Positions 1 through 7,901 of a stretch of 64,000 nt of DNA are shown here, one piece after another. The translations under genes and the position numbers were made by a program. Under the pieces are notes generated by a model. That model did not search any database. It was not told the origin of the DNA and saw only the letters and a program-made list of their open reading frames with translations. Within the stretch, counting starts at the first letter, position 1, and every line of letters begins with the position of its first letter. Source of the DNA: Microbacterium sp. APC 3901 (GTDB lineage Bacteria; Actinomycetota; Actinomycetes; Actinomycetales; Microbacteriaceae); assembly GCF_030407765.1 (NCBI RefSeq), contig NZ_JASDCU010000003.1:62001-126000 (forward strand), read 5' to 3'.

Positions 1-1198
1 TGGTCCACCCGAGGAAGCGCCAGATCGCGTCGAAGTCCTCGACGTCGTTGATCAGCGGCGTGCCCGTGAGCGCGAGCATCAGCGGGTTGCCGCCAGGGGT
101 GCGCTCGCGTACGCGATTCGCGAGCGACAGCACATTCTGCGAGCGCTGTGAGCTGAGGTTCTTGATGAAGTGCGCCTCGTCGACGACCATGCCCCGAAGA
201 CCGATCGACGCGAGCCACGACATGTGACGGTCGAGGATCTCGTAGTTGACGATGAACACGTCGGCGAACGCGTCGATGTCGGCGCCATCGCCCTGGATCA
301 CCGTCGCCCTGCGCTGCGGAGTCCACCGCTCGACCTCTCGCGCCCAGTTCATCTTGACGACGTTGGGCACGACGACGAGCAGCGGGTAGGCGCCGGCGAC
401 GGATGCGGCCAGCACCGACTGCGCAGTCTTGCCCAGGCCCGGTTCGTCGGCGAGCAGGAAGCTCCTGTGTCCTTCGCGCACCGCTTCGAGGAAGCGCGAC
501 TGGTGCACCATGACCTCGAGGCCCTTGGGCGAGAGGTGGTCGTACTCGGGGGCCGGCGGCAGGTCCATGCTCGCGGCTCCTCCCCCGGCTCCGGTCTCGA
601 ACGCCTTGTACAGGGGTCCCATGAGCTCCCAGCCGTCCAGACGTCGACGAGGGGTCGTGGCTGCGCGCGGGGTGAGATCCGGAGCGAGGAACGGGTTCGC
701 CAGCTGGCGTGCCTCGACCGACGGCGGTGTCACCTGGCGCTCGGCGATCCCCGCCGACACCACAGGTGTCTGGACCGGGGCGACATCGGCGATGATGAGC
801 TCTTCGGGTGCCAGTTCGGCGCCGGACTCGAGCAGCCAGTCGCGTCGCATGCGCTTCGCGACCGGCGAAGTCGCCTGATCAGCCTCGAGGAGCTGGATCA
901 GTGAGGTGTCGCGCGCCGCCGTCTTCGCCAGGATCGTTGCCACACCGTCGAGGCGCTTGAGCAGCTCGGCTCGGGCGGCGTCGGCGATCTCGGGATCGGC
1001 CTTGACTCTCGCGCGTTCTTCGCGCACCAGGAACGCGATGACCTGGAACTTGACCCGGTTCGTCGGTCCGAGCTTTCCGCGCTGCGACTTCGCCTCGATC
1101 TCACGCACCTTGCGGGCGAGGATCGGGATGAGGGGTGCCTCATCATCGCGACGAGACGTCTTCTTGCGCCGTGTTGCGGCGGTTGCCGTGGTCGGCAT
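1..1198 (-). CDS. SNF2/DEAD-like helicase, 3' end outside the window
   Basis: This is the first ~399 codons of a superfamily 2 ATP-dependent helicase or translocase; the rest lies beyond the left window edge. The translation has a poorly conserved N-terminal ~230 residues, then a Walker A-like segment DEPGLGKT near residue 250, a stretch VVVPNVVKMNW typical of SNF2 motif Ia, and the DEAH-type Walker B in VVDEAHFIKN near residue 338, followed by motif III (LTGTPLIND). The ATG at 1198 is chosen because a strong ribosome binding site AGGAGG lies just upstream. It reads in the same direction as ribF, 209 bp downstream of it. A DNA-translocating ATPase role is known for the family; the substrate is not visible. 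Confidence 0.85.
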   Translation of the reverse strand, partial: MPTTATAATRRKKTSRRDDEAPLIPILARKVREIEAKSQRGKLGPTNRVKFQVIAFLVREERARVKADPEIADAARAELLKRLDGVATILAKTAARDTSLIQLLEADQATSPVAKRMRRDWLLESGAELAPEELIIADVAPVQTPVVSAGIAERQVTPPSVEARQLANPFLAPDLTPRAATTPRRRLDGWELMGPLYKAFETGAGGGAASMDLPPAPEYDHLSPKGLEVMVHQSRFLEAVREGHRSFLLADEPGLGKTAQSVLAASVAGAYPLLVVVPNVVKMNWAREVERWTPQRRATVIQGDGADIDAFADVFIVNYEILDRHMSWLASIGLRGMVVDEAHFIKNLSSQRSQNVLSLANRVRERTPGGNPLMLALTGTPLINDVEDFDAIWRFLGWT

Positions 1199-1407
1199 GC
1201 TCCTCCTGAGCGTGAAGGCCGGAGCATCCGGGGGATGCATCGGCCGTTCTCGGTGTCCGCGTGTGGCGTGAGCCAGGACCGTACGAACAGTATTTCCGGT
1301 GATCGTCTACGAGCGAATGACGCGCGAGGATCAAGGACCACCGAAGTACATTCTATGCCATGCGACCTGAGCGACGCAGATCAGGACACGCAGAGTTCGA
1401 GTGGAGT

Positions 1408-2361
1408 TCAGCTGGAGCGGCTCGACAGCACTCTCTCGGCATCCGTCACGTCGGTGGCCATCTGCGTCTTCAGTTTCTCGATCCCCTCGAATGCGACCAT
1501 GCCGCGCAGACGCTCGACGAACTCGACGGTCACGTCGTGACCGTACAGGTCGAGATCGGTCTCGCCGATCACATGCGCCTCGACCTGGCGCTCGAGCACG
1601 TCGTCGAAAGTGGGGTTGGTGCCCACCGAGATGGCTGCCCGATGCCGGAGCCCCGTCTCATGGTCGACGAGCCATCCGGCGTACACACCGTCGGCAGGAA
1701 CGAACGAGTCGACGGACGCCGAGAGATTCGCAGTGGGGAAGCCGAGTTCCCGCCCGCGCTTGAGTCCGTGCACGACCTCACCGCGCACGTCGACGTTGCG
1801 GTCGAGCACACGAGCGGCAGCGGTGACGTCACCGGCCATCAGCAGTTCACGGATCCACGTGGAAGAGACGCGACGATCGGACCCGTCGAGGAACACGTCG
1901 TCGACGACCTCGACCGTGAATCCGTACCTCGGCCCGAGTTCTCTGAGCAGATCGGGGTCTCCTGCTCCGCCCCGACCGAACCGGAAGTCCCGGCCCACGA
2001 GGACGGTGGACACGTGCAGCGCACCGGTCAGGATGCTGGCGACGAAGTCTTCGGCGCTGCGCGCCGCGAGTTCCGCATCGAAGGTCAGAAGCAGCGTCGC
2101 GTCGAGCTCGAGTTCGCCCAGCAGCTCCAGCTTGCGCTCGACCGTGACCACGTTCTCGGGGCAGCGATCCGGTCGAAGCACAGCGAGCGGGTTGCGGTCG
2201 AACGTGACGGCGACGGCGCGGACTCCCGACTGCGCCGCGATCTCCTTCAGGCGACGGATCACCGCTCGGTGACCGGCGTGAACACCGTCGAACTTGCCGA
2301 TCGCCACGACCGAGGGGCCGAAGCCGACCGGCACATCGCTCGGGTCGCGGAAGACGATCAT
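1408..2361 (-). CDS. ribF: Bifunctional riboflavin kinase / FAD synthetase
   Basis: This enzyme phosphorylates riboflavin to FMN and adenylates FMN to FAD in the cytoplasm. The 317-residue protein has the N-terminal nucleotidyltransferase domain with GKFDGVHAGH, then SSTWIRELL, and a C-terminal riboflavin kinase domain with GRELGFPTANL and GVYAGW. The frame is open further upstream, but the ATG at 2361 is preferred: it overlaps the stop codon of the preceding gene as ATGA and begins the conserved domain directly. This suggests translational coupling with the upstream membrane protein genes and truB. The truB-ribF neighbourhood is common in bacteria. Confidence 0.95.
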   Translation of the reverse strand: MIVFRDPSDVPVGFGPSVVAIGKFDGVHAGHRAVIRRLKEIAAQSGVRAVAVTFDRNPLAVLRPDRCPENVVTVERKLELLGELELDATLLLTFDAELAARSAEDFVASILTGALHVSTVLVGRDFRFGRGGAGDPDLLRELGPRYGFTVEVVDDVFLDGSDRRVSSTWIRELLMAGDVTAAARVLDRNVDVRGEVVHGLKRGRELGFPTANLSASVDSFVPADGVYAGWLVDHETGLRHRAAISVGTNPTFDDVLERQVEAHVIGETDLDLYGHDVTVEFVERLRGMVAFEGIEKLKTQMATDVTDAERVLSSRSS

Positions 2362-2804
2362 GCGTCGGCCTCGGCACGGAGAGCGGGCTGAGCGTCGCGG
2401 ATCGGCGCGTGGGTGCGCAACCACCAGATGCCGAAGAAAGGAAGCACGAGCGGGATGAACAGGTACCCTCGCCCGAACATCGACCAGACGGTGTCGTGCG
2501 GGAACAGCTCGGGGAAGAAGACGCTCGACGCACCGATCACCAGGACTCCGGCGAGCTCGAAGACGATCGCTACCCAGGCCACGGCGTACCAGCCGCGTCG
2601 ACTCGCGAGGACCAGCGCGAGAGTGGCCAGGATGTATACGACAGCCGCGAGCGCCGACAAGGAATAGGCGAGAGGCGCCTCGTCGAACTGTCGGAAGATC
2701 TGCACGAAGCTCCGACCGGTCGCCGCCAGCGCCATCACGGCGTAGACGATCACGAGGACACGGCCGATGCCGCTCATGCGGGAGGTGGGAACGGTGGTGC
2801 TCAT
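2358..2804 (-). CDS. Small integral membrane protein, four predicted helices
   Basis: This 148-residue protein has no recognised family. It shows four hydrophobic segments, roughly residues 12-32, 46-66, 72-97 and 110-130, with short polar loops and a polar Ala-rich tail, so it should sit in the cytoplasmic membrane. An ATG exists 12 bp upstream, but the ATG at 2804 has GGAGGA at the right distance and is chosen. Its stop overlaps the ribF start by four bases. The gene follows a second small membrane protein gene, so the two probably share the truB-ribF transcript. The function is unknown. Confidence 0.75.
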   Translation of the reverse strand: MSTTVPTSRMSGIGRVLVIVYAVMALAATGRSFVQIFRQFDEAPLAYSLSALAAVVYILATLALVLASRRGWYAVAWVAIVFELAGVLVIGASSVFFPELFPHDTVWSMFGRGYLFIPLVLPFFGIWWLRTHAPIRDAQPALRAEADA

Positions 2805-2858
2805 AGCGTCCTCCATTCTAGATCCGGGTGGGAAGACTCGGCTGCGCCCCCGACCGGC

Positions 2859-3227
2859 TCAGGCCACCTGGATGGTCCAGATGACGTGCATGCGCCACAC
2901 CATGATCGCGACCGCCAGAGCGGCCACGCCGAGGATCACCGTGCTCCAGCGGCTCCTCTCCATCAGCGCCCACAGCACGGCGCCCACTGGCAGCAGTACC
3001 GCCGAGACGAGATAGACCCAGTACTCGAGCAGGTCGCCCGTCGGAGGGTTTCCTGCCAGCGGCGCCACGATCGCGACCACCACCTGGACGACGAGGAGCA
3101 GCTCCACAAGGGCGAGCGCCCCGACGGTGTAGTCGCTCGGACGCCGGCCGGCCAGACCGAGCGAGACGCAGAACACGCCCACCAAGGTCGCGACCGCCAC
3201 CTGGGCGATGGTCAGCCAGAGGATCAT
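2859..3227 (-). CDS. Small integral membrane protein
   Basis: This 122-residue protein consists almost wholly of four hydrophobic segments (about residues 3-25, 37-57, 68-88 and 93-115). Its ATG overlaps the truB stop codon as ATGA, which supports both the start and co-translation with truB. No motif identifies a function. It lies 54 bp ahead of the next small membrane protein gene and is not obviously similar to it apart from the four-helix layout. Confidence 0.7.
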   Translation of the reverse strand: MILWLTIAQVAVATLVGVFCVSLGLAGRRPSDYTVGALALVELLLVVQVVVAIVAPLAGNPPTGDLLEYWVYLVSAVLLPVGAVLWALMERSRWSTVILGVAALAVAIMVWRMHVIWTIQVA

Positions 3228-4117
3228 CCGGCGGCCTCCGGCATGTTCATGGCGCTCTTGAGATCAGCACCGCGTCTCTCGACGACTCCCACGAGCACCC
3301 CGTCGGGGTCGATCGCGGCCGCCAGCGAGCCCATCAGCCGATCAGCCTGCCCCGTGAGTCTCTTTCCGTGACGCAGATCTCTCGCCTCCTCTGCCGACAC
3401 CGACATCGGATCGAGGACCCTCGCGGCCGCGGCGGCCGGGGTCAGCAACGCCGTCTCGACGACATCATCGACCATCACGGCATCCGCGACATCGAAGTCA
3501 CCGACGCGCGAGCGCCGCAGCGCCGTGAGATGCCCGCCCACCCCGAGCCCGGCACCCAGGTCACGGGCGAGCGAGCGGATGTAGGTGCCGGAGGAGCAGT
3601 CGACCACGACGTCGAGATCCAGGAACCCTTCACCGGACCGCTCGGCGATGACGTCGAAGCGCGAGACCGTGACATCGCGTGCGGCCAGCACAACCTCTTC
3701 CCCTGCGCGCACACGGTCGTACGCGCGGCGTCCGTCGACCTTGATCGCCGACACCGAACTCGGCACCTGCGAGATCGCGCCGGTGAGAGCTGCGATCCCG
3801 GCTGACACTCTGTCGGGGGTCACCGAATCCCACGACTCGACAGAGGCCTCCGTGAGGGTCTCACCGTCCGCGTCATCCGTGTCGGTCGTCTGCCCGAGCC
3901 GGATCGTGGCCTCGTAGGTCTTGTCGGCCCCGACGATGTAGGTGAGCAGTCGAGTCGCACCCTCGACGCCGATCACGAGCAGACCGGTGGCCATGGGGTC
4001 GAGAGTTCCCGCGTGCCCCACCTTGCGAGTGCCGAGCGCGCGCCTGGTGCGTGCGACGACGTCGTGGCTGGTCAGTCCAGCTGGTTTGTCGACGAGGAGG
4101 ATGCCGGGCGAGACCAT
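3224..4117 (-). CDS. truB: tRNA pseudouridine(55) synthase
   Basis: TruB converts U55 in the T-loop of tRNAs to pseudouridine. The 297-residue protein begins with GILLVDKPAG and contains the catalytic motif GHAGTLDPMATG with the nucleophilic aspartate at residue 40, then TKTYEA-like and SGTYIRSL motifs. Length is normal. The start ATG lies exactly six bases behind TAGGCT (4129-4124), so the mRNA is probably leaderless. The gene is divergent from mutY and heads a run truB - membrane protein - membrane protein - ribF with four-base overlaps. Confidence 0.96.
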   Translation of the reverse strand: MVSPGILLVDKPAGLTSHDVVARTRRALGTRKVGHAGTLDPMATGLLVIGVEGATRLLTYIVGADKTYEATIRLGQTTDTDDADGETLTEASVESWDSVTPDRVSAGIAALTGAISQVPSSVSAIKVDGRRAYDRVRAGEEVVLAARDVTVSRFDVIAERSGEGFLDLDVVVDCSSGTYIRSLARDLGAGLGVGGHLTALRRSRVGDFDVADAVMVDDVVETALLTPAAAAARVLDPMSVSAEEARDLRHGKRLTGQADRLMGSLAAAIDPDGVLVGVVERRGADLKSAMNMPEAAG

Positions 4118-4123
4118 CTCTCA

Positions 4124-4217
4124 AGCCTACGATGCGTCCGAACTCTCCACCGCACACCCCTCGCTTGCGCCGGCGGCGGCCCCGGTCCGCCGGGTGGGTT
4201 CCCGGTTCGCCTAGGCT
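4124..4217. promoter_or_regulatory. Divergent leaderless promoters of truB and mutY
   Basis: TAGGCT occurs on the minus strand at 4129-4124, six bases before the truB ATG, and on the plus strand at 4212-4217, six bases before the mutY GTG. An actinobacterial -10 hexamer (TANNNT) at this spacing puts transcription start at or next to the start codon. No clear -35 boxes are visible. The assignment is from motif and spacing only. Confidence 0.6.
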
Positions 4218-4223
4218 GTCGAG

Positions 4224-5123
4224 GTGCCTTCGACATCGCTCCCCGCCGCCGAGGTGTCTCTGCCTCTCATGCACTGGTATCGGCACGCGGCACGCGACCT
4301 GCCGTGGCGGCGTCCGCGGTTCCACGAGGCCTTCGGCGCCTGGGGCACGCTGGTCAGCGAGTTCATGTTGCAGCAGACCCCCGTGAATCGAGTGATACCG
4401 CACCTCGAGGCATGGCTCGACAGGTGGCCCACCCCTGCGGCGATGGCTGGCGCCTCGACTTCCGAGGTACTGCAGCAATGGGCGAACCTCGGCTATCCCC
4501 GCCGCGCACTGTGGCTGCATCGCGCCGCCGTCGAGATCACGGAACGACACGGCGGCATCGTTCCCAACGATGTGGACGCCCTGCTGAACCTCTCGGGGAT
4601 CGGCGACTACACCGCGAGAGCCGTGGCCGTCTTCGCCTACGGCGACCGGCACCCCGTCGTCGATACGAACACACGTCGTGTGATGGCACGCGCGATCCTC
4701 GGCCGGGCGCAGCCGGGCCCGCCCTCACGCCGCGATCTGGACCTCATGGATTCACTGCTCCCCGCGGATGTCGACGATTCGGCCGTGTTCAACGCGGCGG
4801 CGATGGAGCTGGGCGCGACCGTGTGCACGGCGCGATCACCGCGCTGCGACATCTGCCCTCTGGTCGACGTGTGCGCCTGGGTTGCCGCGGGGCGGCCGGA
4901 CACCGGCGACACCCGAAGACGTCAAGCGGCCTTCGAAGGCTCCGACCGTCAGGCGAGGGGCGCCGCTCTGCGTACCCTTCGTGCCGCGGCACCTGCGCCG
5001 GTCCTGATCGACTCCGTGCTCGCCGAATGGCCGGATCCGCTTCAGCGCGACCGCGCGATCGACTCGCTCATCGCCGACGGCCTCGCCGAGGCTGATGGCG
5101 AGATGCTGTCGCTCCCCCGCTGA
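4224..5123 (+). CDS. mutY: A/G-specific adenine DNA glycosylase
   Basis: MutY removes adenine mispaired with 8-oxoguanine. The 299-residue protein has the catalytic glutamate in SEFMLQQT (E46), the helix-hairpin-helix LSGIGDYTA (residues 123-131), the catalytic aspartate in VDTN (D147) and a complete 4Fe-4S ligand set C201-x6-C208-x2-C211-x5-C217. The C-terminal region after ~235 is short, so the Nudix-like 8-oxoG recognition domain of longer MutY proteins is reduced or absent, as in other actinobacterial forms. The start is a GTG behind TAGGCT. Its stop lies nine bases from the stop of the convergent LuxR gene. Confidence 0.95.
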   Translation: MPSTSLPAAEVSLPLMHWYRHAARDLPWRRPRFHEAFGAWGTLVSEFMLQQTPVNRVIPHLEAWLDRWPTPAAMAGASTSEVLQQWANLGYPRRALWLHRAAVEITERHGGIVPNDVDALLNLSGIGDYTARAVAVFAYGDRHPVVDTNTRRVMARAILGRAQPGPPSRRDLDLMDSLLPADVDDSAVFNAAAMELGATVCTARSPRCDICPLVDVCAWVAAGRPDTGDTRRRQAAFEGSDRQARGAALRTLRAAAPAPVLIDSVLAEWPDPLQRDRAIDSLIADGLAEADGEMLSLPR

Positions 5124-5132
5124 CTGCCACGA

Positions 5133-7367
5133 TCAGACGTACTGTCCGATGCGATGAGCGAGCACGGTGAGCTCGACGCGGGTCCTGACCTCGAGCTTCG
5201 TGAAGACCCGACCCAGATGAACTTCCACAGTGCGCACCGACACGTGGAGCGAGTCCGCGATGTCGCGGTTCGAGGATCCGCCGACCGCCAGCATCGCGAC
5301 CTCCAGTTCGCGAGCGGTGAGCATCGATTCCCAGACTCGGCGGCACGATGAGAGCGGGTCTGGAGCGACGGCGGCGCCGTCTGCGGCCTCCACCCGATCG
5401 AGACGCCCCGCGATCGCCCTCGCCCACGCCGTGGCACCGGAGACCTCCAGCAGGTTCAGAGCCATCGACAGATGCTCTCTGCCTATCGCGATGTCGCCTT
5501 TCATCAGTGATCTGGTGCCGATCATCGCCTCGACTCGCCCGCGCGAGAACGGCGAGGTCAGAGTGCGCGCGGCGGCGACGACCAGTGGACGCTCGACGCG
5601 CCATTCGTCATCCGAACAGCTGGTGATCTGCACCCGCAGCCGCTGGGCGAGAGCGATCTCGGGCGGCTCGATCCGGCGCGGATGCCACGATGCGCCATGC
5701 GTGACGACGATCGCCTCGTCGAGCCCGGGAACGGACAGCATCGGCTGCGGAGCGCCGCGGTCTCGCCAGAGGCGCATGCACGCCGCCGCCTCGGCTGAAT
5801 CGCCCGCCAGGAATGCCTCGATGCCTCGATCCACGAGCTGATCGATACGCCCGGGCGCAGGAAGAGCGGCAGTGAGCGCCCTCGCGAACGGCCCGAGATG
5901 ACCGAGCACAGCCAGGTCGAGGCGTCGCGCGATCACGACGCCGAGTCCGTCGAACGGCACGGCGACGGGCAGTTCGAGCGCGGCGCGCAGCATCCGGTCG
6001 CGCGCCGCGCCGATATCTCCGCGCCACATCAGAAGCAGCGCTTCGACGATCGCCCGATAGGCCGCCACGAGCGGACTGAGCTCGAATCCGGCCACGAACG
6101 GATCGGCCTCGACACCGATCGCAGAATCTCCGGCAGCGAGCAGTCGAAGACCTCTGTCGATGTCTCCGTCGAGAGCCGCACGCAGGGCCAGGAGCATGCT
6201 TCCGGTGAGCGGACCGGTGCCGCGCACATCGTCTGTCTCCCCGTCGCCGATCACGAGCCAGGCGAGCGCGACCACCGGGTCTCGAAGTTCGCTGTCTGCG
6301 TCGACGCGCGCGCTCGCGCTTCTGAGCGCCTCGAGCCACGAGCGCATCCCGCGGCGGTCGCCCCGCTCGGCGCACAGCATCGCAGCGAAGGCCGAAGCCC
6401 GCGCCCACGAGTACCAGTGGGTGGCGTCGTCCACGCGCGGCTGGACGACGCTCATGTCGACCTCAGGCACTGCCCCGCGGAGATGCGCCTCGGCGACGAG
6501 CAGACCGCCGAGACCCTGCAGACGATAGAGCTCGTCACCGTGAGGGAAGAGACTTCCCAGTCGGGCCGCCGCCTCGACCGCGTAGCCTGCGGCGATCGCC
6601 GCGACACCGGCGACGAGCGTCGCCTCATCCTTCTCGATCCCGCTGGAGTGCACGGCGGCTTCCGCCGCGAGGTGGAAGGCGCGCTCACTCAGTCCGGCCT
6701 CCGAGTGCTCTCTCGCGATGCGCGTGAGCTCACCCGCGGTGACGGGCTCGCCGTGCATCGCCGCACGCGCGCCGTGCCAGTCGGCTTCCACCCTCTCGCC
6801 GCGTACCTCGAAGACCCGATGCAGTCTCGAGTGCACCGCGGCAGCCAATGACGACGTCGTCGTCGCGCGCAGCCAGATCGCCAGCCGGGGGTCGGCGAGA
6901 CGCACTCGGCCCGCATGGATGTCGAGAAGTGAGCCGAGTGGGCCGCCTGCGAGTTCTGCGGCGGACCGACCCGAGAAGTCGACCAGCGGGTCGAGGCTGT
7001 CGTCGAGCCGCAGCGACACGGCGACGAGGACCGCACGATCTCTGTCGTCGAGCTCCAGGTGAGCGAACAGGGCTTCGACCGATGGAACCATCGGCAGCGG
7101 CGAGGGAAGCGCCCTGAGCCCGTGACGCTGAGCGGCGTCGAGTCGGGCTGCGACCGCGAGAACCGTCTGCGGATCTTCAGACAGCTCGAATGCGAGTCGC
7201 GCCGCGACATGCGGCGCGCAGCTCAGATCATGCTCGAGAAGGTCCTCGAGAATCTTCTCGATGACCGCTGGTGCGATCGAGGCCGCCCCGTGCGCGCGCG
7301 AAAAATCGATGCCGAACTCCCCAGTCCCCTCGGGCGATCGCCCGTGGAGCCGAGAGTAGCAAGACAC
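5133..7367 (-). CDS. Large LuxR-family transcriptional regulator without visible ATPase domain
   Basis: The last ~65 residues form a LuxR-type helix-turn-helix (LTARELEVAMLAVGGSSNRDIADSL... HVSVRTVEVHL). The ~675 residues before it are Ala/Leu/Arg-rich helical repeats resembling the TPR-like middle part of LAL regulators. The family normally starts with an AAA+/STAND ATPase carrying a P-loop, and none is visible here, so this may be a shortened LAL type. The open frame runs on into rbfA; GTG at 7367 is taken as the start because it is the only usual start codon after the rbfA stop and before the conserved part. The target genes are unknown. Confidence 0.75.
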   Translation of the reverse strand: MSCYSRLHGRSPEGTGEFGIDFSRAHGAASIAPAVIEKILEDLLEHDLSCAPHVAARLAFELSEDPQTVLAVAARLDAAQRHGLRALPSPLPMVPSVEALFAHLELDDRDRAVLVAVSLRLDDSLDPLVDFSGRSAAELAGGPLGSLLDIHAGRVRLADPRLAIWLRATTTSSLAAAVHSRLHRVFEVRGERVEADWHGARAAMHGEPVTAGELTRIAREHSEAGLSERAFHLAAEAAVHSSGIEKDEATLVAGVAAIAAGYAVEAAARLGSLFPHGDELYRLQGLGGLLVAEAHLRGAVPEVDMSVVQPRVDDATHWYSWARASAFAAMLCAERGDRRGMRSWLEALRSASARVDADSELRDPVVALAWLVIGDGETDDVRGTGPLTGSMLLALRAALDGDIDRGLRLLAAGDSAIGVEADPFVAGFELSPLVAAYRAIVEALLLMWRGDIGAARDRMLRAALELPVAVPFDGLGVVIARRLDLAVLGHLGPFARALTAALPAPGRIDQLVDRGIEAFLAGDSAEAAACMRLWRDRGAPQPMLSVPGLDEAIVVTHGASWHPRRIEPPEIALAQRLRVQITSCSDDEWRVERPLVVAAARTLTSPFSRGRVEAMIGTRSLMKGDIAIGREHLSMALNLLEVSGATAWARAIAGRLDRVEAADGAAVAPDPLSSCRRVWESMLTARELEVAMLAVGGSSNRDIADSLHVSVRTVEVHLGRVFTKLEVRTRVELTVLAHRIGQYV

Positions 7368-7395
7368 CGTGGCGCCCAGGCGAGGGCGCCGATAT

Positions 7396-7830
7396 TCAGG
7401 ACTTCGTGTCGTCGTCTTCCTGGCGGAGGTAGGGGTCTGCGTCGCCCGCGTGCGATGCGGAGGAAGCGAGCCTCGCCACCTCGGCGTCGCGCTGCTGCGC
7501 TTCGCGGAGGAGAGCCGAGATGTGATCGGCGTTCTCCGGCAGGGCATCGGGGATGAACTCGAGTGTCGGCACGAGCCGCGTGCTGAGCTGCTTCCCGACT
7601 TCGCTGCGCAGCATTCCGGTGGCGGAGGTCAGAGCCTCGCCGCTGGAGAGACGCTCCTCTTCGGTGCCGAGCACCGTATAGAAGACCGAGGCGTGCTGCA
7701 GGTCGCCAGTGACACGGACATCCGTGATCGTGACGAAGCCGAGGCGCGGGTCTCGCAACCCCTTCTCGAGGCGCTCCGCAAGGATCACTCGAATACGATC
7801 AGCCAGACGGGCCTGTCTTTCACCAGCCAT
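7396..7830 (-). CDS. rbfA: 30S ribosome-binding factor A
   Basis: RbfA binds the 30S subunit during late maturation of 16S rRNA. The 144-residue protein has the typical KH-like core with RLADRIRVILAE, LGFVTITDV and FYTVLG segments and a polar acidic tail. It follows infB by 71 bp, the usual order. The gap contains a strong hairpin (7852-7888), so expression relative to infB may be reduced. Confidence 0.95.
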   Translation of the reverse strand: MAGERQARLADRIRVILAERLEKGLRDPRLGFVTITDVRVTGDLQHASVFYTVLGTEEERLSSGEALTSATGMLRSEVGKQLSTRLVPTLEFIPDALPENADHISALLREAQQRDAEVARLASSASHAGDADPYLRQEDDDTKS

Positions 7831-7851
7831 TGTTCTCTCCCTCTACGTACT

Positions 7852-7888
7852 CTTCGGGCGAGGATGCATCACGCACCCTCGCCCGAAG
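7852..7888 (-). terminator. Hairpin between infB and rbfA
   Basis: A perfect 12-bp stem (CTTCGGGCGAGG paired with CCTCGCCCGAAG) with a 13-base loop lies just after the infB stop. It lacks a clear T-run, so it could be a partial terminator or an mRNA processing/stability element. Confidence 0.6.
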
Positions 7889-7901
7889 ATATCGAACTCG
7901 A

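Noticed and set aside
4224..5123. MutY as truncated because it lacks the C-terminal Nudix-like domain
   Set aside because: All catalytic and Fe-S residues are present and the length agrees with other actinobacterial MutY proteins.
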